Notes under the pieces: model-generated
What the model was told of the DNA's origin: nothing
Databases searched by the model: none
What the model saw: the letters and a program-made list of their open reading frames with translations, nothing else
NCBI RefSeq assembly: GCF_031143425.1
Contig: NC_090437.1
Location: 1,179,772,863 to 1,179,836,862, forward strand
Source of the DNA: Pleurodeles waltl
Lineage: Eukaryota > Chordata > Amphibia > Caudata > Salamandridae
Direction: 5' to 3'
Length of the DNA stretch: 64,000 nt
Part shown: positions 11,605 to 21,129 of the stretch, one piece after another
Layout: the number at the start of each line of letters is the position of its first letter
Position numbering within the stretch: the stretch's first letter is position 1
Program-made: the position numbers and the translations under genes

Positions 11605-13125
11605 GGGTACCCTAATTGATAAAGAACTGCAACCCTTTATGACAAACCTGTAAGAGACACCAAAGATATTCTACAAAAGTTACAAAACATTGATTGGCAA
11701 TCTGATTATTTTCTAGTCACTATTGACGTTGTCAGCCTCTATACCTCCATAAAACATAGTGACGGCCTAGCAGCTGTTAGAAGAAGCCTATCCACAAAAT
11801 CAGTGAAGTATCTGGAACGTAACTCAATGATTATGGAAATGTTTCAATTTTGTTTAGAAAATAATTATTTCCTATTTGATGGTAAGTTCTATTTACAACT
11901 TCAAGGTACCACGATGGGGGCAAAATTTGCCCCACCTTATGCCTGTATACTGATGGGTGCAGTAGAAAACCATTGGTTATGGAATGACCAAACTGAACAT
12001 CTCTCCAAACATATAATCTTTTGGGGCCGGTACATTGATGATATCTTGTTAATCTGGCAAGGCCAGAAGGGCCCTTTAAACCAATTTTTACAGTCACTAG
12101 TGCCAAACAATGGGGGCATTGACATTACTTATCAAATCTCCAACTCATCAGTAGAATATTTGGACCTCTTGATCCTTATAAAAGAAGACAAGTTACACAC
12201 AAAATTATTTCGTAAAATGACAGCAGCAAATTCAATCCTCCATGCCAACAGTTGGCACCCTTCAAGTACCATGCGAATTATTCCTCAGGGGGAATACAAA
12301 AGAGCCAGATTGAATTGTTCTACCACATCAGACTATGACATAGTTTCCACTCAAATGACTGAGAGATTAACGGCCAGGGGTTACAACAGTCAATCACTCA
12401 ACGCAACTAAGGAAAAACTACGTGATATGGACCGTACTAAGTTACTCAGCAAATCGCATACACCGAATACGAAGCCTGTTATCCGGTTTATCACTGAATT
12501 TCATAATGGTCATCATTTGATTCGGAAACTTCTTCGCAAACATTGGTACCTTCTACAAAATAACCCTTCCATTAATCAACACATAACCAATTTTCCACAA
12601 ATAGGCTTCAGACGGGCCCCCAACCTTAGAGACAAACTTTGCTCTTCCTTTTTTCAAAATCAGTCTCCAACATCATTTCTACTTCCAAAACCAAAGGTTT
12701 TTTTTACATGCAGCAAATGTTCAATTTGCAAGTGGGGCCTCTCCAAAACTACAATAACTACAATCAATGAGCAAAGGTTTTATATTAATGACTTTATAAA
12801 CTGCGAAAGCCCAAATGTTGTCGATATAATATGGTGCCCATGCCATCAAGCCTACATAGGCAGTACCATTCGCCCGCTCAAAATACGAATTCAAGAACAC
12901 TATTGCAATATACAAAAATTGGATATGAAAGCACCACTAGTTGAACATTTTACAGAATTTCCCTTTCATGAACGCAATTTTACATTTTGTAGCCTTCGAC
13001 GTATAAAACCAACCCCTCGAGGTGGTAACACTGCATTACGCCTGCGCAAGGAGGAAAGTAGACTCATTATTCGATATGACACAGGAAACCACGGACTGAA
13101 CAAAGACTATGAGTGGCACTATTAG
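11605..13125 (+). CDS. Penelope-like element: reverse transcriptase with C-terminal GIY-YIG endonuclease
   Basis: A single frame is open from 11623 to the TAG at 13125. The resemblance continues upstream to 11605 in another frame (IDKELQPFMT), so one frameshift near 11648 separates the N-terminal piece. RT motifs in order are VTIDVVSLYTSIKH (motif A, about 11720-11760), LQGTTMGAKFAPPYA (motif B, 11900-11945) and GRYIDDILLIW (motif C, 12028-12060). A cysteine pair (CSKCSICKWG, near 12710) leads into the GIY-YIG nuclease: VVDIIWCPCHQAYIGST at 12815-12865, then RIQEH. This order is diagnostic of endonuclease-bearing Penelope-like elements, which prime reverse transcription from nicked DNA. The N-terminus, including the first RT motifs, is missing, so it is 5'-truncated. 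There is no ordinary ATG at the first open codon. About 500 codons without a stop suggests a fairly recent insertion. Confidence 0.85.
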
Positions 13126-13550
13126 TTATTGTAAAACTGCGATATCTAACTGTGATGTCACCTAAGTGCTCTTTGTAACATGGTTCTTGTAATAATGTCA
13201 CTGTAAAAATGTATTTTATTTTTTTGCCTAGAATACCTGGCTAATTTTCTTTTCTTCTCTCTTTAGTTCTTTACTTATGCACCTTTGTCTTTTCTCAAAA
13301 TGAGTAATTGATATCTCTTTCATATGGTGCAACTTTGTCCTTGCTTTCAATGCCTTTTTTTCCCTCAGGTGTTAAGGCTACATCAAACACGTACAGAAAT
13401 AACATTCCTTATCTCTTTCAATCCATTTTTGATCTTTTACTTTCCAACTAATTATTCTTTTCTTCAAGAGATCATCGACACATAGGGTCGCAATAATTTG
13501 ATTACACCCTTTAGTCACCATTTAGGATATCATCATTTGTACTGCTCTAT
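13126..13550 (+). other. Penelope-like element 3' untranslated sequence
   Basis: T-rich non-coding DNA directly after the stop codon of the RT/GIY-YIG frame. I see no further frame. It connects to the CpG-rich repeats and the hammerhead-like fold downstream. Confidence 0.5.
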
Positions 13551-13815
13551 TGTAAGATGGCGCCGCTCTTGGTTATTACCAAGAAGACGCCCTCGAAGTT
13601 TGAGTGCCACCAGTGTGCCGGTAGCACTCTTAGTCCTTTTTCATTGTACATGCCCGATAGTTTACATCGAGGCAGGACAAGCGATTACTGTTTACCGGCC
13701 GCATATAAAGACGCGAGCCGACTCTCGGCGAGCCGCTTGGCAGGACAAGAGATCATTTCTTTACCGGCCGCAATTAAAGACGCGAGCCGGCTTCCGACGC
13801 GCCGCTTGTATTTTT
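13551..13815 (+). repeat. CpG-rich block with 68 bp direct repeat, possible element promoter
   Basis: Two copies of a 68 bp unit start with GCAGGACAA at 13672 and 13740. Each holds TTTACCGGCCGC, then AAAGACGCGAGCCG and a GCCGCTTG ending. The block is strikingly CpG-rich inside AT-rich DNA. Copy 1 has a TATA-like GCATATAAAG. It begins with AAGATGGCGCCGCTC near 13555, a form common at transcription starts. Penelope-like elements often carry tandem terminal copies (pseudo-LTRs) holding the promoter, so this could be the start of a downstream tandem copy. That is inference. Confidence 0.55.
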
Positions 13816-14900
13816 GATTGTTTTCTTCAGGCGACGTTTGAGACAGATAATATATTTAAAGAAAACGGGTGAGTCCTGTCGCGGGGGAGCTTTTCCCCTT
13901 TCATTTAACATTTGGCCTTTTTCTTTCATAGTCATTACCTAACGGCATAAATATGCGGATTATGTTACTAATGTAAAGTGTCTAACTATCCTTAGAACAT
14001 ATAAAACGGGTGGTTTTCTTATAGTTTTGGTCCTTCATAAGGCATAACCAATGGCACTTAGCTTGATTCTCTGCTACTGTTTTCTTGAGAAATTCCATAG
14101 ACATGGCTGCTGTCTTTTTTATTCCTCTCTCATTTGTCTTTTGAGTCTAGTTCCAAACTATAATTGTGTTAATTTTTTATTTAATACAGACAGTACTTTG
14201 TTCCCTTACAATATCTTCTTACTTGATATTTTTAGCCGGAAAGACTTTTCTTGACTGTTAATTAGTGTATAACCTATTGATATCAGTTATGTGATGTTAT
14301 ATACATACACTTATATTTCAGGATATTTGCTGTATTACTACTTATATTTTTGACTGATGATTTGGCCGTTTGAACAAATTATGACTTGAAATGGTATGTC
14401 TGCTCTCCCTTTCTTTTCTTTTCTTCTTTTTTTCTTTTCTTTTCTTAGTTTTCTTCCTCTCCCTCTCTCTTTTTCTATCTTCTTTCTTCTTCCTGCATGT
14501 ACAGCAACACCTACCATTTTGACTCACATTTTCTCTTAAAATAACAAGGTCACTCTTCGAAAGCATGCCTTTTCTATACTCTAGTCACCCTAGATAAAAT
14601 CTTTTTACCACTATTAACAATATATATTTATTTGTTCTGGCCTTTCCCATGTACCAAACCTTTCCCTTACCTGGCACTGTTTTGCCACTTATTTGGCTTT
14701 TTGTTTTCTTGCTTTTGATAATTATCTGGACTTGGAGAAGCATTTCTTCAGATAGCATGACTATTCACATGGGCCAATTGGGCCCTATCCTTAGTAATTC
14801 TCTCGGGATTTTCCTGGCACGTCACTTTGGCTTCTCTCACCTGTGTTAATATAACTTCACTTGTCTCTACATTTTCCTCAGTCTCATGACATCTCTTTTT
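13816..14900. other. Non-coding T-rich part of the Penelope-like element
   Basis: No coding resemblance. A polypyrimidine tract of CTTTTCTTTTCTTC-type repeats spans about 14405-14490. The segment ends at the hammerhead-like structure. Confidence 0.4.
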
Positions 14901-14905
14901 CTCCC

Positions 14906-14962
14906 CCAGCCTTGAGAAAGCCCTGGCTTACGTGCCCATGAGGCGAAACATGTGTTGGCTGG
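14906..14962 (+). ncRNA. Degenerate hammerhead ribozyme of the Penelope-like element
   Basis: Stem I can form perfectly between CCAGCC (14906-14911) and GGCTGG (14957-14962). Between the arms lie CTTGAGA (14911-14917), standing where the hammerhead core CTGANGA belongs, a GC-rich stem II region (AGCCC...GAGGC), then CGAAAC (14944-14949), which supplies the invariant GAAA. A very short stem III and a GTT cleavage-type triplet follow. Penelope-like elements are known to carry hammerheads with minimal stem III in their terminal repeats, and this one sits in the right place, 1.8 kb after the RT stop. The altered CTGANGA core suggests loss of self-cleavage. Confidence 0.6.
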
Positions 14963-15126
14963 CCCAAATTCATACACTTTTTGGATCTCTTTGTGTGCTT
15001 ACATTTTCATTGAGAATCGAAATATTTTCCTAAAATAAAATAAAATTGGATATCAAGAAATACATATTTGCATTGAAAAAGTGGGACCTCACTATTTTTC
15101 CTGAACCACATTGTTCAATACCTCAT

Positions 15127-16083
15127 TGTGAGAAAGGGCCACTTTTGAAATGGTAGTACCCCTCACTTTTTGCCTGAAAAATGATGTGGTTTCAAACTGT
15201 AAGTCCCCTTGGCCCCTACTAAATAGGTTCCCAGGGCCAGATCTCTTCCCCGGAACTGTACTATGTTTGGCACTACAGTCACCTTTGTAAGTCCCTAGTA
15301 AATGGTATCCCGGATACTAAGGGCATGGGTACTGAAGAGGGCCCTTCAGAGGTGCAGCATCAATTGTGCGTCTCTGGGAAGCTCCACACCAGCTTCATGC
15401 AAAATCAAGACAGGGTGTATCAAAAGTTGCAAACTCGACATGACACTAGCCAAGAATGCCATGTCCAATAACACCCCTTGCATAATACAGAGCACGCCTT
15501 ACAGCCCTAAGGCAGGGTGCACTGTATTATGCATGTGAGGGCACAGTATTATGCATGTGAGGGCATGTGTTCAAGAGCAAATATACCCCTACTGTGTCTT
15601 TGCTAATTCTTACACATAGTAAGTGTACAGGGAACCGTAGCAAATGCATGTGCTGGACACTGGTCATTACGAGTTCTCCAGCTACATGATGGCCTCTCTG
15701 AACCCTGGGTCGTTTGGTATTAAATAACTCAGAATAATAAACCCACACTGATGCCAGTGTTGGATTTATTACAAAATGTACCCATAGGGCACCTTAGATG
15801 TACCCCCTGCAAATCCTAACAGCCCTGTCCTGGTTGCTGACTGATCCTAACCAGTTTGCCTCCACCAGACATGATCCTGGACTCTTGGGGTGAGAATCTG
15901 TGCTCTCAGGAACCAGAACACAAAAGCCTTTCCTGGGCAGAGGTATCAGACCTCCTCCCCCAGGCAGGCACCCTACACCAGCAGTCAGCTTCAAAGGCTT
16001 TGCAGCCTTTGAAATCTGACCTCCGCCTCTGCTGCAAGCAACAGATGGCCGCCCATTTGTTTTCCCCCCACTTCTTCCTCCTG
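15127..16083 (+). mobile_element. LTR-like repeat starting TGTGAGAAAG, 3'-truncated
   Basis: The repeat starts with TGTGAGAAAGGG at 15127, in the TG form of an LTR end. It holds the GTAAGTCCCTAGTA motif near 15290 that also occurs at 59064, and a CTTACAGCCCTAAGGCAGGG block. It is cut at 16083, where CR1 3' sequence begins. No gag-pol sequence is attached. The frames on both strands here are products of the repeat. Confidence 0.55.
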
Positions 16084-16650
16084 CTCCACAGAATCTTCAG
16101 ATGGGTCCCAGGAAAACCGTCACCCAGGCCCTCATCACCAGCCACCTCGACTTCGGCAACTCTCTCTACGCCAGCATCACCTCCCAGCTCCTCAAGAGAC
16201 TCCAGACAATACAGAACATCACAGACAGACTCATCCTGGACCTTCCCAGTCACATCCACATCACCCCTCACCTCAGAAACCTCCACTGCTTCCCATCCAG
16301 AAGAGATGCCACTTCAAGCTCCTCACGCACACCTACAAAGTCCTACATGATCAAGGACCAGACTTCCTTAACCACTGTCTATGCTTCCACCAACCAACCA
16401 GACTGCTGTACTCCTCTTCTCTGGCCCTTGCACACACAACAAGAATGCAGTGCACTCGCAGGGGGGCTACTCTTTTCCTACATTGCCACCAAGGCTTGCA
16501 TGATCCCTCCCCCTCTGAACTTCACCCTCAGTGGCAGACTTCAAGAAGAGACTCAAGACCTGGCTCCTCGACAGAGACATCGCACCCAATCACCCGTATA
16601 TCCCTGGGGTGACATCGCCATGATCTACAAATGATTGATTGATTGAGCAT
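16084..16650 (+). pseudogene. CR1-type LINE 3' end with (TGATTGAT) tail
   Basis: The plus strand encodes a CR1 RT C-terminus: ALITSHLDFGNSLYA, then LLKRLQTIQNITDRLIL, then HITPHLRNLHCFPSR. A degraded tail follows to ATGATTGATTGATTGAG at about 16630-16646, the short tandem 3' tail typical of CR1 elements. Frameshifts occur near 16290 and later. It has the same orientation as the CR1 front half at 10285-11604. It resumes roughly 280 bases further along the element, judged against the minus-strand copy, so it is either the other half of one interrupted element or a separate 5'-truncated copy. Confidence 0.7.
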
Positions 16651-18240
16651 ATAATTTAGTACTATTTGCTCTGCTTCATTGTAAAATTAAAATACCATAC
16701 TTCCCACTTCTTGCCACATGTAAAGTTGACAGTTCATTGGTTCAACAATTTGGACATATAATATTTTTGTAGCTTTTTTCACAAATGTGTCACAGTCACA
16801 CTTTTGGAATCCAGTAGTGTTAAATAAAAAACACAGGAGGCAGAGCTTGCCAGGCTCAAAGATGACCGCAGCCTAGGCTAGCTCCCTGGGCTGTTTAGCA
16901 TTCCTCTTAAATTCTGGTGTGGAAATCACACTGCAACTGTTGACATGTTGACTGCAGACCCTGCTGTTACAATATTGGCAGAAGAAATGGGCTGTGGAAA
17001 CTAAATTGCAGCAGAACACCAGCACAGGGCCTGTGTTGTGACGGGCATCTGCCATAAGCAGAGAGATGTGTGGATGCTGTGGCAGCATACATGGGAGGCA
17101 TTCCAGTTCGATTCCCCTCGCGGCCCCTGGGCTGAGGACCGGAGAGCCTGGGCAAGTGCTCAATGCCTACTTGACGTGGAGCACTACGGGTCTGAGAAAC
17201 TACCGTAACGAGAAGCCCACAGCCCTGCTATCGTGCAGCCTGCCTCACATGTTTGAGACCTTACACTGGAAGCATGCAGCATGGAATGCATGAAGAGCCT
17301 TACTGGGGACAGCGGTGCGGCATAATGGGCAGTGGAATCAAGGGGCATGAATTGCTGAGACCAGGAAATCCCCTCTCTCAGTCCAAGTTCCCCATAGCAC
17401 AGTGAAACTGGGTACCAGCCTCACCATTGGTGGAGCAATGCTAAAGGAACAAGGTGAGTGGGCACCCTGGGCAAACAACACGCTCTAAGCTCACATAGGG
17501 GAGGGGCCCACAGTACTCATATTTGGACTTTCTTGGCCAGAGCTTCCCTCTACTGGTTGTGCAAGTGGTAGATTGTGGTGGGGTCCTTGTAGGAGACAGG
17601 TTCACAGCACATTGAAACCCCCAGGGGGCAGCTACTAACTGTCAACTTCTGAGCGGGCTGTTTTACCACCATCATTAAGGGGAACAAGTTGTGCTCACAG
17701 TTGGAAGGTGCTAACACACAACCCCTGGGGGGCATGAAAGATTAGTGCAACAGGTCGTGGACAAAACTATTTGGGCACAATGAAGCCAGTGGATGCATAA
17801 CCCTCCCTTATGCAAGAAAAGGAGAGTACCTGCTACTATGAACTTTGAACAGTGATGAGGCCCCACACAGAACCATATGCAGGTTGGGGTCAGTGCGACC
17901 AGTCCCTAGGCTATGATGCTAGCATCTGATTAGCTGAACTGCAAGCACCCAACAGAGGGATGATTCCCATTCCCACAGCAGGAGGATCTCTTGACCAGTG
18001 GAACGCAAGGTGGTACTGGTCAGAACCTGTGGAGGTGCCTGACTCTGCACTTGTCCTGCCAATAGTCTTGGCATGTAGAAGTAGCGCCCCTATGGGGTAG
18101 TTTTGCTGTAGTGCACCCCAGAGTGAACAGTGACTTGGAGTGGGGCCTGGTGTGTGGAGGCAGAGTGGCCCTTTAGCACTATGGTAAGGCAGACAAGTCA
18201 CAGTCCAAGCTGCAGTTTGATCTCAGAAAAACCTCCAAAC
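16651..18240. other. Unassigned, possibly 5' untranslated region of the following L1
   Basis: No frame resembles a known protein. Because the L1 ORF1 begins at 18260 on the same strand, the part from about 17200 onward may be its 5' UTR. I cannot mark where the element begins. Confidence 0.35.
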
Positions 18241-18259
18241 TTCGAGAGGAAGGCACAGG

Positions 18260-19075
18260 GTGATAGGCTCCATGCAGAGGGAACCTGACACAGACATGGA
18301 CACTGACCTGAAGCAGATCTTAGAGGCCATGCAACACAGCCTTACCAAGATAGATGGGAGAATAGACGCCCTGACCTTCAGAATGGATCACATATCGAAA
18401 AAGCTGGACAGACTAGCAGAGCACATAGATATGGTGGAGCTGCGACTTTTGGAAGCAGAAGACAAACAAATTACTATGTCTGCGTCACAAAAACAAATGA
18501 ACAAGTTACTGCAAAAGCTGCAAGCAAAAGCTGTGGATCTCGAGGCCCGCTCATAAAGGAATAACCTCCCAACAGTAGACGTGGCGGAGTCTATCTATAT
18601 CGCGAATATGGAGCGGTATGTGGAACGCCTCCTAACCAACCTGCTGGGGCGCGAGACCATCTCTGAGGTCTTCATAGGGAAGCAAGCTCACTGCTATCTT
18701 GTGCCACGTCCGGTCCCAGGGGTTACACCACAACGTATGATACCTAGATTGCTGACTTATGGGGCTTGTGATGCAGTGCTGTGCAGGGCATGAGATCTTG
18801 GGGCAATCCACCACGAGGGCTCAAAGATATCTCGGTATCCGGACTTCACACAGCAGGTACAGGACGTAAGGAGACAATTTATTTCATGGAAGAGATGTCT
18901 GTGAGAAGTCCAACTGGAATATAGCTTGTTGTACCACACTCGATTGCGAGAACTGATTGATAGAAAGTGACAATTCTGACTGACTCAAAGCAGCTGTGCT
19001 GGTACCTCAAATGCCAGGATGCTGGGGGAAGGCAGCACTGCTCCCCTAGATCTGACATTGGAGACACTAATAGTA
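18260..19075 (+). pseudogene. L1/Tx1-type LINE ORF1 (RNA-binding coiled-coil protein), with premature stop
   Basis: The frame begins near 18260 and predicts a helical, charged N-terminal half with heptad spacing (TKIDGRIDALTFRMDHISKK, then LAEHIDMVELRLLEAED), as in LINE ORF1 trimeric coiled coils. It reaches LEARS, then TAA at 18554-18556, and continues in the same frame as RNNLPTVDVAESIY and YVERLLTNLLGRE, so the stop replaces one codon. The following part (AHCYLVPRPVPG, then DAVLCRA) matches the RRM-like ORF1 core. A second stop lies near 18791. Beyond it YPDFTQQVQDVRRQF still reads as ORF1 C-terminus. ORF1 normally coats the LINE RNA; this copy is broken. Confidence 0.75.
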
Positions 19076-19754
19076 CCCTGGAGATAGAGGAGTAGGCTCT
19101 CCTTATCAGGCTGGATGGCTTGACTCCCCTGGTGTGCGTCTGAGGAGGGGTTCTGGTGTTCTGCCCGGATGCTCTGCCTAGATCATGTAGGTGATGACTC
19201 CTTCACCAGACAGTACTGAGATAGCTGGGTGAACTGCTGAGACATGGACACAAACTAAAGCAGATGGAGGCATAGAAGGAGATGGGTAAGATGTTTCCCC
19301 CATTTACACTGCAGATGTGTGACTAGCTGTTGTACATACAGGTTATACTTGTGCTCAAGGTTGTGGTAGTATCTGTGGTTCTATAATGTGTATATAAAAG
19401 ATTTTTAGACACACTATATATGGTAGCATGGCCCTCTGTCAGTCATACACAGCATGGGACAATGTGCCTCATAACATCTGTCCCCATGTGTGCACCACAT
19501 TACTTAGCTCAGTAGTTTATTGGGTGGGGATGGTGAGGAGTCAGGGGGGTTTGTATTGCTGTGTAAGTTAGGAGAATTAATGGCATGGGTGGGGGAGGGT
19601 AGTAATTTTAATCAATTTTATATAATGTGCTGGCATTAGTTGTGTGAACTGATCAGTATGCTGTAGAGCATGCTTGGAAGAGTGGAGCCAATTGATGACG
19701 GCTGAGAATGAGCATACAGCAGTGGTGGGAAAGGCCAGGCCTGTACTGCTTAGG

Positions 19755-20940
19755 TGTATGATGTAGAATGTTAGGGGGCTCAATGATCCAAAGGCACAAA
19801 ATTGATCTCATGATATTACAGGAAACACATTTAGTGCCAGGGAGTGGTCTGCTCATGCGCAGGAGTGTGCAGGGGACCTGTTGCGTGGCCAGTTCACTTC
19901 TCCTGACCAACGGTCTTATTTTGAATGTGTAGAGTGTCAGGTCTTAAGGTGCAGGAATTGTGATAGCACACTGTGCCAAGGATGATCTTGCAATATTACT
20001 GTTTGGTGTGTATGGACCCAACCATGATGTCCTACAGGTTTCTCAGGCACTCAATGCAAGGTTGGCACAATGGGGTCATTTCCCCAAACTTTAGGGAGGT
20101 GAATTCAATTGCGTGCTCTGTCCAGAACTTGAATGACCCAGAGGACCATCATGGCAGCCATCAGTGGCAGCCTATGCCATAACAAAGATGGCCATTTGGA
20201 GTGGACTACTCAACATCTGGTGAAATAGGGCTTCTACAACCCCAAGGTACACACACTACTCATCAGTGTATGACACTGGCATGCAAGTTGATTTCTGGGT
20301 GCTGTCCCGGAGGCTAGCTTTTTGGATGCAAAGGTGTGAACTACATCTCATATGTATTTCAACCATTCGCCAGATCTATTTGAACTGGAGTTGCATGCCC
20401 AGGGACCAATAGCATTCTCCTGGTGGTTCCCCCCAAATTCTCTTGAGGACGCAGTCTTCTGGGATGCACTACTTTATATACATGACCTGGAACACAACCT
20501 GGCACCAGTACACCAAGAGGTTGTACTGTTTGCCAGGCACTCAGGGCTCCATATAAATTGAGACAAATCTATCATATTCCCGCTTACGGGCATCACAACA
20601 CCAATACAGGTGACATATCCATTGCAGTGGCCCACAGACACTGGGTGCTATCTAGAGATATGGGTGCACAGGGACTTGGCAGTAGTGATGCAAGACAACT
20701 ATGGTAGGGCTATCCAGAGACTATTGAAAGTGATACACTGTTAGATCAAGCTGCCACTATCCTTAGCTGGGTGCATAGCCATCATGAAAATGGTGGTGTT
20801 ATCTGGATTCTTAGATTTATTTACGAAGATTCGAGTCTTGCTCCCCCAAGCTGTTTTTTTTATGTCCTCTGTGCTCTAATAATTTGATTTGCATAGGCAG
20901 GCAAACATCTGCAGGTGAGTTGGGAGACCTTGACATTCCA
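19755..20940 (+). pseudogene. L1/Tx1-type LINE ORF2 with most of the reverse transcriptase deleted
   Basis: The start of an APE endonuclease is visible: a TAG in place of Trp, then NVRGLNDPKAQ at about 19763. After a shift come IDLMILQETHLVPG, FGVYGPN and GGEFN-like blocks. After about 20390 the text jumps to LLYIHDLEHN, then FARHSGLHIN, DKSIIFPLTG and NYGRAIQRLL, with MKMVVLSGFLDLF near 20785. That is the region beyond the RT palm in this family. The RT motifs A-C are therefore missing between endonuclease and C-terminus. It lies downstream of ORF1 in the same direction, so the two belong to one element. Confidence 0.7.
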
Positions 20941-21129
20941 TATGATATGGGGGTCTTGACACTCCTGACCTAGAAACATACTATAGAACAACACAATGTT
21001 CCTTTGCACATTATTGGATATATGGCCCTCGGGAAGTGCCACATCTATAGTTACAGCGGGATGCTACACCACCACTGACTCTGCCTGGTGCTATTTGAAA
21101 GGTTGGTGATGCTCTACACTGCATTAGAT

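Noticed and set aside
14353..14390. CTGATGA followed by GAAA as a second hammerhead
   Set aside because: ACTGATGATT and TTGAAATGG are present but no outer stem pairs and the spacing does not fit a core, so chance is likelier.
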